From NCBI RefSeq assembly GCF_030866765.1, contig NZ_CP133017.1, forward strand, positions 5,174,501-5,238,500: a DNA stretch of 64,000 nt, given 5' to 3'. Below are positions 1 through 7,797 of the stretch, piece after piece (the first letter of the stretch is position 1; every line of letters starts with the position of its first letter). A program made the translations under genes and the position numbers. This DNA comes from Paenibacillus silvisoli (GTDB lineage Bacteria; Bacillota; Bacilli; Paenibacillales; Paenibacillaceae). Below the pieces are notes generated by a model. That model ran no database searches. It had not been told where the DNA came from and worked only from the letters and a program-made list of their open reading frames with translations.

Positions 1-364
1 GATGCTGACGCAGCTTCTCCACTTGGCGCTGCATCGATGCTCCCCCTATAAGCTGCTGGGATCGCACGCCAATCGCTTCGCCATAGATCTCGGCTACCCG
101 AAAAATTTGCATCGCCAGCTCTTGCGTCGGCGCCAGAACCATCACCTGCACCTCCGGCTTCGACACATCCACGCGCTGAAGCGCAGGCAGCATATAGGCC
201 AGCGTTTTGCCGGTTCCCGTTTGCGATTTCGCGGAAACATCCTGTCCCGCAAGCAGGACAGGAATCGTCGCCGCTTGCACCGGCGTCGGCTTTTCGATTT
301 GATTGGCCATCAAGGCATCAATCAGCTGCGGCTGCAGCTTTAAAAGTTCCCATGTCACGTTCAT
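1..364 (-). CDS. DEAD-box ATP-dependent RNA helicase, N-terminal part (cut by window edge)
   Basis: Reading leftwards from an ATG at 364 gives MNVTWELLKLQPQLIDALM and about 120 residues before the window ends. It contains a Q-motif region (PTPVQAATIPVLL), the Walker A motif SAKSQTGTGKT and motif Ia (PTQELA), the hallmarks of DEAD-box RNA helicases that unwind short duplexes in ribosome assembly or mRNA turnover. A strong GAGGAG site lies just upstream of the ATG. The gene follows the SDR gene by 23 bases on the same strand, so the two are probably cotranscribed. The DEAD motif itself is outside the window, so the subfamily cannot be assigned. Confidence 0.9.
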   Translation of the reverse strand, partial: MNVTWELLKLQPQLIDALMANQIEKPTPVQAATIPVLLAGQDVSAKSQTGTGKTLAYMLPALQRVDVSKPEVQVMVLAPTQELAMQIFRVAEIYGEAIGVRSQQLIGGASMQRQVEKLRQH

Positions 365-387
365 CAAACTCCTCGTATGCTTGCTTC

Positions 388-1170
388 CTATTTCCGATTC
401 AACCAGCGGCCTGCGATCCGGTCGGCCAAACGCGGAAACAAGCCGTAAATCCGTATGCCGATAGAGGCCGAGCGCGGCAAATCCACCTCCGGCTTTCGCC
501 GCTTCATGACCTTCACAATCGCCTCCGCCACGCTCGCCGGCTTCAGCATGTAGCCGCGCACCTTGCTGGCATATTGGCCGCCGGGGTCAGCCGTATGGAG
601 GAAAGGCGTATCAATCGGCCCGGGATTGATAGCCGATACATAAATATTCATGGCCGCGAACTCCGTCCGCATCGCGTTCGTCAACCCGAGCACGGCATGC
701 TTCGTTGCCGCGTAACCGGAAGACTTCGACGTACTCAGCTTTCCGGCCATCGATGCGACATTAATAATATGGCCGCCGCCCTGCTTTTGCATATAAGGCA
801 GCACCGCTTTCGTACACCGGATAATGCCCATGTAATTCGTGTCCATCATCGCCTGGAACCGCTCGATCGGCGTATCGGCGAACAGCTCGAATACGCCAAA
901 GCCCGCATTGTTCAGCAATATATCGATTCTGCCATAGTCCGCGGCGATTTGCTGAACGACCCGCGCCACTTCATCCGAATCGGTGACGTCCATCCGGTAG
1001 CAGCCATGCCTGCCGCTAATCCCCGAAGCCGCCTCCTGCAGCTTGTCCGGCCTTCTGCCCGTCAGGATCGGAACCGCGCCCTCGGCCGCAAGCAGCTTCG
1101 CCGTTTCCGCGCCGATGCCGGTCGCCGCTCCGGTAATAAGTACAATTTTCCCATGCAACACCGCGATCAC
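388..1170 (-). CDS. SDR family NAD(P)-dependent oxidoreductase (YqjQ-like)
   Basis: This 260-residue protein has the classical short-chain dehydrogenase fold. The cofactor-binding TGAATGIG is near residue 14, LLNNAGF near residue 85, and the catalytic Ser plus YxxxK lie near 140-160 (SSGYAATKHA). Length and order match classical SDRs, and the overall look resembles Bacillus YqjQ. The substrate cannot be read from sequence. The start is a GTG at 1170 with a weak ribosome site; GTG and TTG codons four and five positions later are alternatives. It lies 23 bases upstream of the helicase gene. Confidence 0.85.
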   Translation of the reverse strand: MIAVLHGKIVLITGAATGIGAETAKLLAAEGAVPILTGRRPDKLQEAASGISGRHGCYRMDVTDSDEVARVVQQIAADYGRIDILLNNAGFGVFELFADTPIERFQAMMDTNYMGIIRCTKAVLPYMQKQGGGHIINVASMAGKLSTSKSSGYAATKHAVLGLTNAMRTEFAAMNIYVSAINPGPIDTPFLHTADPGGQYASKVRGYMLKPASVAEAIVKVMKRRKPEVDLPRSASIGIRIYGLFPRLADRIAGRWLNRK

Positions 1171-1237
1171 CTGACTTTCAGTTTACTGCAACCGGTACAA
1201 ATAGGCAAAACCGCACGCATGCCAGCGGCCCCGAACA

Positions 1238-1262
1238 CGAAAAAAAGCTCCCCTGGGAGCTC
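1238..1262 (-). terminator. Intrinsic terminator after cheX
   Basis: On the minus strand a perfect 7-bp stem (AGCTCCC/GGGAGCT) with a two-base loop is followed by a run of Ts. It lies eight bases past the cheX stop codon. Confidence 0.85.
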
Positions 1263-1270
1263 GAATCGTG

Positions 1271-1732
1271 TTACGATGCAATTAGAACCTGGATGTCCAG
1301 CTCGCCGATTCCATCCATAATAAGCGGAATGGTAAGTGCCTTCGTAGCCGTAAACCCGGCTGCTTGATTGGAGAGCACGAGCTTAGGCGGCGTAATGTCG
1401 ACGCGAACGCCCTGGTTGAACAGCATGGTGCTGGCGTTGCCGCTGATCATGTTGCCGAGCTCCGAAATTGCGCTCTTGCCCATCTCGTCCATTTCTGCAA
1501 TCGGGTAACCGCCCATCATAGCGGACACCATCTTGAGTGCGACCTCTTCGCTTAAACCGAATACGATATCACCGTTCATTTGACCGTTTATTCCGATTTG
1601 AATCCAAATATAATCATTGGCAAATTTGATTTCTTTGACACCGAGCTGACCGGTCGAAGGCTTGACTTGCGCGACTTGTTCGATGACGATCTTAGCGGAC
1701 TCCAAGAAGGGATTAATGTATTCAGCCTTCAT
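1271..1732 (-). CDS. cheX: Chemotaxis protein CheX (CheY-P phosphatase)
   Basis: This 153-residue single-domain protein belongs to the CheC/CheX/FliY family, which dephosphorylates CheY-P and so resets the motility signal. The conserved family helix reads ISELGNMISG near residues 88-98, where the Glu and Asn of the ExxN signature form the phosphatase site. The N-terminus (MKAEYINPFLES) is also typical of CheX. Length matches the family and no second catalytic helix is seen, so CheX is preferred over CheC. The gene stands alone with its own terminator, away from any flagellar operon. Confidence 0.9.
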   Translation of the reverse strand: MKAEYINPFLESAKIVIEQVAQVKPSTGQLGVKEIKFANDYIWIQIGINGQMNGDIVFGLSEEVALKMVSAMMGGYPIAEMDEMGKSAISELGNMISGNASTMLFNQGVRVDITPPKLVLSNQAAGFTATKALTIPLIMDGIGELDIQVLIAS

Positions 1733-1886
1733 CTTTGAGGTAACGCCCCTTTTCGACTTGATTCGATGGCATTCATCTTTACCAATGATTATATATGAAT
1801 TGTTAGGTCAAGTATACTACTCAATTCGGGCATCGAATTAAAGTTTTGTAGAATTGCGTCGAACTAAAGTCCCTGGGAGGAAAACC

Positions 1887-2900
1887 GTGCCGAACGTATG
1901 GACCCATTTCATATTTGGGCAGCAATGCCTGCAAGCGCTCGGAGAAGAGCGATTAATTGAAACTCCGCATCTGAAAACGATGTTTAATATGGGCTGCCAA
2001 GGCCCCGATTTTCTATTCTACCACCGCTTTCTGCCCTGGCAGAAAGGGCGGACGATGACCCGGCTGGGGAGCGACATGCATCAGCTCCACTGCGGTCCCG
2101 TCCTGCTCGATTTATTGGATGCGCTGGATAATTTGCCGGCCAAAACGGATAAATATGCGCGCGAGGATGCGTTCGTGTATACGCTCGGCTTCGTGCTGCA
2201 TCATCTGCTGGACCGCGTGATGCATCCCTATGTATTCAGCCGTTCCGGCAACCGCAAGTGGGACCATCAGCGCTTCGAGGTGCTCATGGACACGCTCATC
2301 GTCCATAAGCTGCTCGAAATCGAGACATGGAAGACGGAGGTTTGGCGCGAAATCAACAATAAAGGCGAGCTGCCCGCCTCCGTCTTGGATGCCTTCGAGC
2401 AAATCGCCGCCGTTCATTATCCGAAGCTCGCGCCAATGATACGCCGCGAGCATTGGTCCGCGGCAATGCGCGACATGATTGCGGCACAGCGGCTGTTCTA
2501 TGACCCAACCGGCGTACGGCGCCTGGTCACCTTCGGTCAGATTGAACCGTTCGTCTATAAAAAGGAGCTTCCTGAGCTCGACATCTTAAACGAGTCCCGC
2601 AGGCCATGGCTCGACCCGATGGATGGGCAAACGCTGCATGATGAAAGCGTCTGGGATCTGTGGGATCAAGCCATGTCCGAGGCGAAAGAGGTCATCGGCG
2701 CCATCCTCGTATGGCTGAGAGAGAAGGAATCGCTGGAGCCTATCCTTGGCGGCGGCAGCGAGATTCATGCCCCTTCCAAGCATCAGCTTCGCGAAACGGT
2801 CGCCCGTCTGATCGGCAACCGCTCCTACGAAACCGGGCTTCCATGCGAGAGCGGGGCGTCCATTCGCTTCGAGGATCCCATCTGGGTCCCGAAGCTATGA
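1887..2900 (+). CDS. Zinc-dependent phospholipase C family protein
   Basis: The start is set at a GTG at 1887, six bases after GGGAGG, giving VPNVWTHFIFGQQCL and 337 residues; the upstream in-frame ATG at 1854 has no such site. The N-terminal half carries the spaced His and Asp residues of the PF00882-type fold: WTHFIFG, GPDFLFYHRF, HQLHCG and LHHLLDRVMHPY, then DHQRFE. In the family these residues bind the zinc cluster. No signal peptide or membrane segment is visible, so this is probably an intracellular member rather than a secreted toxin. The substrate is unknown. Its end overlaps the convergent HRDC gene by six bases. Confidence 0.75.
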   Translation: MPNVWTHFIFGQQCLQALGEERLIETPHLKTMFNMGCQGPDFLFYHRFLPWQKGRTMTRLGSDMHQLHCGPVLLDLLDALDNLPAKTDKYAREDAFVYTLGFVLHHLLDRVMHPYVFSRSGNRKWDHQRFEVLMDTLIVHKLLEIETWKTEVWREINNKGELPASVLDAFEQIAAVHYPKLAPMIRREHWSAAMRDMIAAQRLFYDPTGVRRLVTFGQIEPFVYKKELPELDILNESRRPWLDPMDGQTLHDESVWDLWDQAMSEAKEVIGAILVWLREKESLEPILGGGSEIHAPSKHQLRETVARLIGNRSYETGLPCESGASIRFEDPIWVPKL

Positions 2901-3902
2901 AACCTGATCCGTCTTCGTGCGGCGGTAACGAAGACGAATCAGCCTGAGCCGGTCGTACATCAGATCGAGCGACTTGCCTTTCCCGATTACCGCTTCTTCG
3001 CCATACACGCGATGCAGCACCGGCTTCAAATACCGGTCCCCGACGGCGGCCATCGCGTCCCATACGAGCTGCTGCTCTATCTCCGGCATCGACTCCAGCT
3101 CCTTCTCGATAAGCGGCTCCAAGTCATACCCTTCCGTCTCCAGCTGCTCGATGCGCTCCATGAGATCTCTTCGCGGCAGATCGGTCTGAGCAAGCAGCTC
3201 TTCAATCGACTTGCCCTCGGCGATCGCGCTTAACAGCTTCCTTTTCTCCTGCTGCCTTTCCATCTGCGATTTATACTTGTTTTCCTTCTGCTTATAGATC
3301 CATTTCGTGTAGTCCTTCGGGTCCAATGCGCCGGATACCCAATTCAGCGGGAAGCCTTGCCCGCTTTCGAACGTACGCGTAATCGCAAGCACCTCTTCCG
3401 CATACGCCGCCTGCTTCGTCTCCCCCCAGCCGGGAATTTGCAGCAGCTCGTCCGGCTGATGCGGGACGTAGGCGCTCAACATCCACAGCATCCGGTTCGA
3501 TGCGACCAGATAGGCGGATTTTTTCAGCTCGGCCGCCTTCGAGCGGCGCCAATCGCGAAGCGCTTCGAACAACGCGGAATCGGCGTTCATCTCGCCATAG
3601 CATTGGATCATCGAATACATACTGCCTTGTCCTTCATGGCTGCGCCGCTCATCCAGCATCCCGTCGATAATCGGCTGGTAGCCGTCACCCATCTGCACCG
3701 CTATGCCGTGGCGGAAAGCGGTCATCATCTCTTCCCAAGAGCTGCCCTCAAACCAGACAAACTGCTGATCCTGCATTTCTCCAAGCGATGTCGTCCAAAT
3801 CACCGACCAGACTCCGTTCTGCTCGCAAATGGACAGCTGCGCTTGCTCCGTACGGCTGTTTTGCCCCGACTTCTCGAACGTGTTCAAAAATACGACCTGC
3901 AT
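2895..3902 (-). CDS. HRDC domain-containing protein
   Basis: The start is the ATG at 3902, with GGAGGTGG five bases upstream, giving 335 residues. Residues about 130-200 form an HRDC helical domain (LRDWRRSKAAELKKSAYLVA, LLQIPGWGETKQAAYAEEVL), the nucleic-acid-binding accessory module of RecQ helicases and RNase D, but no helicase or nuclease domain is present. The N-terminal ~110 residues are a separate unassigned domain. The C-terminal ~120 residues are charged and helical, with a possible helix-turn-helix (EELLAQTDLPRRDLMERI). Function is unknown beyond likely nucleic-acid binding. It is preceded by an unusual terminator-containing leader. Confidence 0.8.
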   Translation of the reverse strand: MQVVFLNTFEKSGQNSRTEQAQLSICEQNGVWSVIWTTSLGEMQDQQFVWFEGSSWEEMMTAFRHGIAVQMGDGYQPIIDGMLDERRSHEGQGSMYSMIQCYGEMNADSALFEALRDWRRSKAAELKKSAYLVASNRMLWMLSAYVPHQPDELLQIPGWGETKQAAYAEEVLAITRTFESGQGFPLNWVSGALDPKDYTKWIYKQKENKYKSQMERQQEKRKLLSAIAEGKSIEELLAQTDLPRRDLMERIEQLETEGYDLEPLIEKELESMPEIEQQLVWDAMAAVGDRYLKPVLHRVYGEEAVIGKGKSLDLMYDRLRLIRLRYRRTKTDQVS

Positions 3903-3950
3903 GCAGGCCACCTCCAACCTGTAATTTATCAAGCATCGAAGTCCGCAAAT

Positions 3951-3996
3951 AAAAAAAAAGCACCTCTAACGCCATTCATCATGGCGAAAGAGGTGC
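3951..3996 (-). terminator. Strong intrinsic terminator in the leader of the HRDC gene
   Basis: On the minus strand an 8-bp stem (GCACCTCT/AGAGGTGC) continues through a 3x3 internal loop into a 5-bp stem (GCCAT/ATGGC) and is followed by nine Ts. It sits 49 bases upstream of the HRDC start codon and about 30 bases downstream of a good minus-strand promoter. No minus-strand gene lies upstream for it to terminate, so it is either an attenuator or the end of a small RNA of about 75 nt. Confidence 0.8.
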
Positions 3997-4030
3997 TTCC
4001 TCACGTACGTGCTTCGATTTGATTGCTCAC

Positions 4031-4060
4031 ATCATAGCACAAGGCCGATATGGATGGCAA
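4031..4060 (-). promoter_or_regulatory. Candidate sigma-A promoter for the HRDC leader
   Basis: Minus strand: -35 TTGCCA (4060-4055), an 18-bp spacer and -10 TATGAT (4036-4031). Transcription would start near 4024 and run straight into the terminator at 3996-3951. Confidence 0.6.
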
Positions 4061-4101
4061 TAGTCATTTTACCAATTCATTCCTAACGTTAGAAGGCATT
4101 A

Positions 4102-4131
4102 TTGCTCCGCTGCGGAACGGAGTGCTATGAT
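4102..4131 (+). promoter_or_regulatory. Candidate sigma-A promoter for the DUF3055 gene
   Basis: TTGCTC at 4102-4107, an 18-bp spacer and TATGAT at 4126-4131, about 30 bases before the start codon. It is divergent from the HRDC leader promoter. Confidence 0.6.
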
Positions 4132-4159
4132 AGAGCGAGAAATGAAGGAGGAACGCGAC

Positions 4160-4456
4160 ATGCAGCTGCCTGATTATGATTTTATGTCCGATACGACGGA
4201 ACAGACGACGACCCGCTTCGTCACATTTATAACGCCGAACCTGAAACGGTTCGACCTTGCCATCATGACCACCAACCGATTTTACGGAAAGAAGCTCATT
4301 ACGGATTTGCAATCCGGCCGGACGGCCATCGTCGGACAAGACGATTTGGACGAAGAAGGCTACCTCGAATTTACCTACAAGCTGACAGAGGAAGAAGCGG
4401 CGGATCTTAAACAATTTTTAGAATTCGTGGTTGGAACGGTGCATTTTACCGATTGA
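4160..4456 (+). CDS. DUF3055 (SAV0927-like) protein
   Basis: The start is the ATG at 4160 with AAGGAGG eight bases upstream, giving a 98-residue protein. The pattern TRFVTFITPNLKRFDLAI, then FYGKKLITDLQSGRTAIVG and DDLDEEGYLEF, matches the small conserved Firmicutes family DUF3055. These proteins are cytosolic, of unknown function, and restricted to low-GC Gram-positives as far as I know. It is followed 53 bases later by another small gene on the same strand, probably in one transcript ending at 4839. Confidence 0.75.
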   Translation: MQLPDYDFMSDTTEQTTTRFVTFITPNLKRFDLAIMTTNRFYGKKLITDLQSGRTAIVGQDDLDEEGYLEFTYKLTEEEAADLKQFLEFVVGTVHFTD

Positions 4457-4509
4457 TGCCGGGCACACTGTTTGGGTAAACCAATAGACCGCCCGCAGGA
4501 GGTATCTGC

Positions 4510-4770
4510 ATGTTTATGAACGAAAATCGCCAGCCTTTTACAGATGTGAAGTCGGTCGAATCCCAGCGCAACGATCTTACTGCCGAGGAATTTTCCGATG
4601 GTCCGTATGGTTCCAGGTTATTGTCCGAATCGCTTGGCAGAAGCAAGCCATGGCGCATCGAACAGCGCGCCGCGGATGCTTATGAGTACGAGAACCGCAG
4701 TCTGCACGAAGGCATCTACCGTGACTTTCCCGGTGAGGACGATTTTCCGGATGCGATCGACGAATATTGA
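4510..4770 (+). CDS. Small acidic hypothetical protein
   Basis: An 86-residue polar protein starting at ATG 4510 after a good AGGAGG site (MFMNENRQPFTDVKSVESQR). It is hydrophilic, rich in Asp, Glu, Ser and Tyr, and ends in an acidic tail (FPGEDDFPDAIDEY). There is no signal peptide, Cys or membrane segment. I do not recognise the family. The ribosome site and the terminator right after it support it being a real gene cotranscribed with the DUF3055 gene. Confidence 0.6.
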   Translation: MFMNENRQPFTDVKSVESQRNDLTAEEFSDGPYGSRLLSESLGRSKPWRIEQRAADAYEYENRSLHEGIYRDFPGEDDFPDAIDEY

Positions 4771-4802
4771 ATAGCCGAATAAACGCCAAATAAATGGCTG
4801 CT

Positions 4803-4839
4803 AAAAAGGTGGTGCGATTCCTTCGCGCCACCTTTTTTC
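4803..4839. terminator. Bidirectional intrinsic terminator
   Basis: An AAAAAGGTGG...CCACCTTTTTT hairpin with A-runs and T-runs on both sides. It ends the DUF3055/small-protein transcript on the plus strand and can also serve the GH38 remnant ending at 4860 on the minus strand. Confidence 0.85.
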
Positions 4840-4859
4840 GTCCGCGCAGCAAAGCCGAG

Positions 4860-5767
4860 TTACTCCTCTTCCATTAACGGCGCCTCGATAATCGTCCGGC
4901 TAACGACCGACACGCGGAAGGTTTTCACCTCGAAAGGCGCAAGCGAGACGCGGCAGGAAATGCCGAGCAGCGGAATGTCCAGTTCCGTCTCTCGGGAGCT
5001 GCCGGTCGGCTCGAAGAGCCTCAGCACATAGTCGTCGCCGCGCTCCGTCTGCTTGAAGGCGCCAAGCTGAATGACGTTATCCTTCAGCACTATTTTCTCC
5101 GTCATGAAGAGCTCATTCTCCAGCAGCCTGTGCTTCTGCTTGATACGAATCATGGATGTATAACAGCCGACAAACCGCGGGTTCAAGTCATTCGCGTGTC
5201 CCGGCAGTTCGGCAGCATGCGCAGCAAGCTCGGCAAAATATCGCTCCGGGCTCGAATGTACGATTTGAACATCGCTCCGCTCGCTCATCAGCTTGCCGAT
5301 CTCATCCAAATCGACCCGGGAAGGACCGCCTCCGTGATTGCCTACACCCCATAGAAACAAGCCGAGCTGCTTCCCTTCATGCCGGCCAAGCCAGTTTTCG
5401 ATCGAACGCCGCGCCTGACCCATTAACGTATTGTAAGCGTACGTCTGGAGAGCCATCACTTCGGAGCCGTCAAAGCCGATCCACCGGAACTCGCGGTCCG
5501 GTCCTGCCGTATGGTCATCGGGACGCATGAACAGGTAGGAATCGTAGCCGGCCTTGCGCATCAGCTGTACTAACCCGCGGGAGTGACCGAAGGAATCGAA
5601 ATTAATGGCGGTAGTCGGCTTCGCGCCGAACTTGTCTTGGAAATAGACTCTGCCATGCCGCATTTGTGGGGCCGAAACGTCGATACAGCCGCCGCGGCCC
5701 CCTCTTCCCACTCTCACTGCCAAACAGGATCCAAATGCGCGTTGCTTAGCAAATGAAGCTTAGCCAT
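4860..5767 (-). pseudogene. Decayed GH38 alpha-mannosidase
   Basis: The original start (ATG 5767, after GGGAGGATGATCGG) reads MAKLHLLSNAHLDPVWQ, the classic GH38 N-terminus with the zinc-binding HLD. Codon 18 is TGA where the family has Trp; reading through gives EWEEGAAAAVSTFR. A deletion with frameshift then joins a later part of the catalytic domain (INFDSFGHSRG with the nucleophile Asp; YDSYLFMRP; GVGNHGGGPS). After LLENELFMTEK the frame jumps straight to the extreme C-terminus (GAFKQTERGDDYVLRLFEPTG). GH38 enzymes are usually over 800 residues; the longest open piece here is 287. It cannot encode an active enzyme. Confidence 0.85.
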
Positions 5768-5813
5768 CCGATCATCCTCCCGCTTTTCTCCCCGGCAATC
5801 TATGTTTGTTAGC

Positions 5814-5870
5814 AACATACGATGTTACTTTCAAACTTACGATACTCTCATTTTGTTTGTTTGTATACAA
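5814..5870. promoter_or_regulatory. Palindromic operator candidates upstream of the GH38 remnant
   Basis: Two perfect palindromes lie in the short region before the remnant's start: AACAT-ACG-ATGTT at 5814-5826 and TTGTATACAA at 5861-5870. The second resembles GntR-family half-site geometry. They may be leftover operators of the now broken gene; no cognate regulator is identified. Confidence 0.35.
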
Positions 5871-5871
5871 T

Positions 5872-5914
5872 AAAAAAAGCAATTCTGCCGGCTATATCAG
5901 CCTCGCAGAATTGC
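5872..5914 (-). terminator. Terminator of the sugar-utilisation operon
   Basis: On the minus strand a stem of ten pairs (GCAATTCTGC/GCAGAATTGC) is followed by seven Ts, 18 bases past the GH127 stop codon. It separates the operon from the GH38 remnant. Confidence 0.9.
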
Positions 5915-5931
5915 TCTCCCAAACTACGATT

Positions 5932-7776
5932 CTATAAACGATAGAGCCGCGTTTCGTCGCTATTTTCGGGCAGCCAAACCTTCATCTTCCCTGCTTCCCG
6001 ATTATCCCATGCATAGTAAGGTATGGCCTTAAATCGTTGATCGCCGCTCGGCTCTTCCCCGTACACGCTCACGATGCCCTGCAGCATATCCGGCGCATAG
6101 ACCGTCCGGAATCGGGTCGACGAGCTGATGCGCAAGTTATCGAAGTTTGCCGCATTATCGATCTCCTCCAAGCAATATACAAGCGGTCCGCGTTGCAGCG
6201 CCACTTTCCCGGCATTCGCCGTCACAAGCGGGTGCGAGTAAACCCGTTCTACCTGCATCGTCAGCTCCAGCGTAATTTCGTCGCCCGGCTTCCATGCCCG
6301 TTGAAGCCGTACATAGCCGTTCACGTTTTCCGCTTGATCGATTTCCTCATCTCCCGCGGACACTCGGTACGACTTACACCACGACGGAATGCGAAGTTGA
6401 ATGCCGTACTCCCCGGCCTCGCCCGCTTCGACGCGCAGCGTAATGCGGCCGTTCCACGGATATTCCGTCACCTGCCGCAGCACGATTTCGCCGACTGGCA
6501 GCCGAAGACGCCCGGTACCCTCAACATACTGGTTTACAATAATGTCGCTGCCTCTGCGCGCATAGACGTAATTGCCGATGGAGGGAATGAACCTGGCAAC
6601 TTGCGTCGGGCAGCAGGAACAGTCGTACCACGGTACGCGGTGGTGCGATCCGTCCGCTTCCAGCGGATTGACGTAGAAGAACTTGTCGCCGGATAACGAC
6701 ACCCCGGCAATCGCCCCGTTATACATCGCGCGCTCAACGATATCCGCGTACTTGGAATCGCCATGCAGCAGGTTCATCCGGTGGTTCCAATACACCATGC
6801 CGACGGCAGCGCATGTTTCGCAATATGCGGTGTCATTAGGCAGATCGTAATCGTTCGTAAAGCCTTCGTTGTGGCGCGACGGGCCGATGCCCCCCGTAAT
6901 ATACATGTTACGGTCAACAACGTTGGACCAAATCCGGTCGAGCGCATCCAAATAACCTTGATCGCCGTTTAGCATCGCTGTATCCGTCATCCCGGCATAC
7001 ATATACATCGCGCGAACGGCATGGCCGGTTACGCTGCAAATGTCCCTCACCGGAACGTCGTCCTGCGAGTAAGCCGCTCCCCAGCCTGAACGGTCCCAGC
7101 TATAGCCGATTCCGTGGCCGTGACCGCGCTCCTCTAACAACCAATATGCAAGCTTCCAGTAGCGTTCTTCACCCGTTTCGACATAGAGCTTCACAAGCGC
7201 CAGCTCGATTTCCTGATGACCCGGCACCCAGTGACGCTTGCCCGGTCCGAACAGCGAGTCGATATGGTCGGCCACGCGAATCGCGACATCGAGGAATAAA
7301 CGTTTCCCGGTCGCTTGTTTGTAGGCAATTGCGGCCTCAATCATGTGACCGGCGCAATATTCCTCATGCTTGTTCATATCGGTCCATTTCTTGTCCGGCT
7401 CGGCCAGCGAAAAAAACGTCTGCAGGTAACCGTCTTCCTGCTGCGCCGCGGCAATCAGGTCAATGATCCGGTCGGCCTGGGCTTCCATTTCTTCGTCCGG
7501 CTCGATCAACAGCGAATAAGCGATTCCTTCCAGCACTTTATAGACATCGGAATCATTGTAAAAGATTCCTTCGAAGCCGCCCTCTTGAAGCCCGCCGGCC
7601 TTAGCGAAATTCGAAATGCGACCCGTCGCTTCGCACTGCGCAAGGCATGCCGCGATCGTCGATTTCTGCGTCGCCTTAATCCGATTGCTCCAAAAACGGT
7701 CTTCGATGGAAACGTTCGTGAACGGGACTGCCGTCAAGGTCTGGTACGGTAGCGCTAATTCTTTCATTAGTGTCAT
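5932..7776 (-). CDS. GH127 family beta-L-arabinofuranosidase-type glycoside hydrolase (former DUF1680)
   Basis: This 614-residue protein is full length for GH127, whose characterised members release beta-L-arabinofuranose from plant glycans. The zinc/catalytic cluster is intact: Glu and Cys in AYCETCAAVG near residues 318-322, and the Cys pair in YDCSCCPTQ near 383-387. The N-terminus (VSIEDRFWSNRI) and the all-alpha barrel pattern are typical, followed by beta-rich domains. There is no signal peptide, so it acts in the cytoplasm on imported oligosaccharides. It is the last gene of the operon, 21 bases after the beta-helix gene. Specificity within GH127 is inferred only. Confidence 0.9.
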   Translation of the reverse strand: MTLMKELALPYQTLTAVPFTNVSIEDRFWSNRIKATQKSTIAACLAQCEATGRISNFAKAGGLQEGGFEGIFYNDSDVYKVLEGIAYSLLIEPDEEMEAQADRIIDLIAAAQQEDGYLQTFFSLAEPDKKWTDMNKHEEYCAGHMIEAAIAYKQATGKRLFLDVAIRVADHIDSLFGPGKRHWVPGHQEIELALVKLYVETGEERYWKLAYWLLEERGHGHGIGYSWDRSGWGAAYSQDDVPVRDICSVTGHAVRAMYMYAGMTDTAMLNGDQGYLDALDRIWSNVVDRNMYITGGIGPSRHNEGFTNDYDLPNDTAYCETCAAVGMVYWNHRMNLLHGDSKYADIVERAMYNGAIAGVSLSGDKFFYVNPLEADGSHHRVPWYDCSCCPTQVARFIPSIGNYVYARRGSDIIVNQYVEGTGRLRLPVGEIVLRQVTEYPWNGRITLRVEAGEAGEYGIQLRIPSWCKSYRVSAGDEEIDQAENVNGYVRLQRAWKPGDEITLELTMQVERVYSHPLVTANAGKVALQRGPLVYCLEEIDNAANFDNLRISSSTRFRTVYAPDMLQGIVSVYGEEPSGDQRFKAIPYYAWDNREAGKMKVWLPENSDETRLYRL

Positions 7777-7797
7777 GCCGGTAACGACTCCTTCGAT

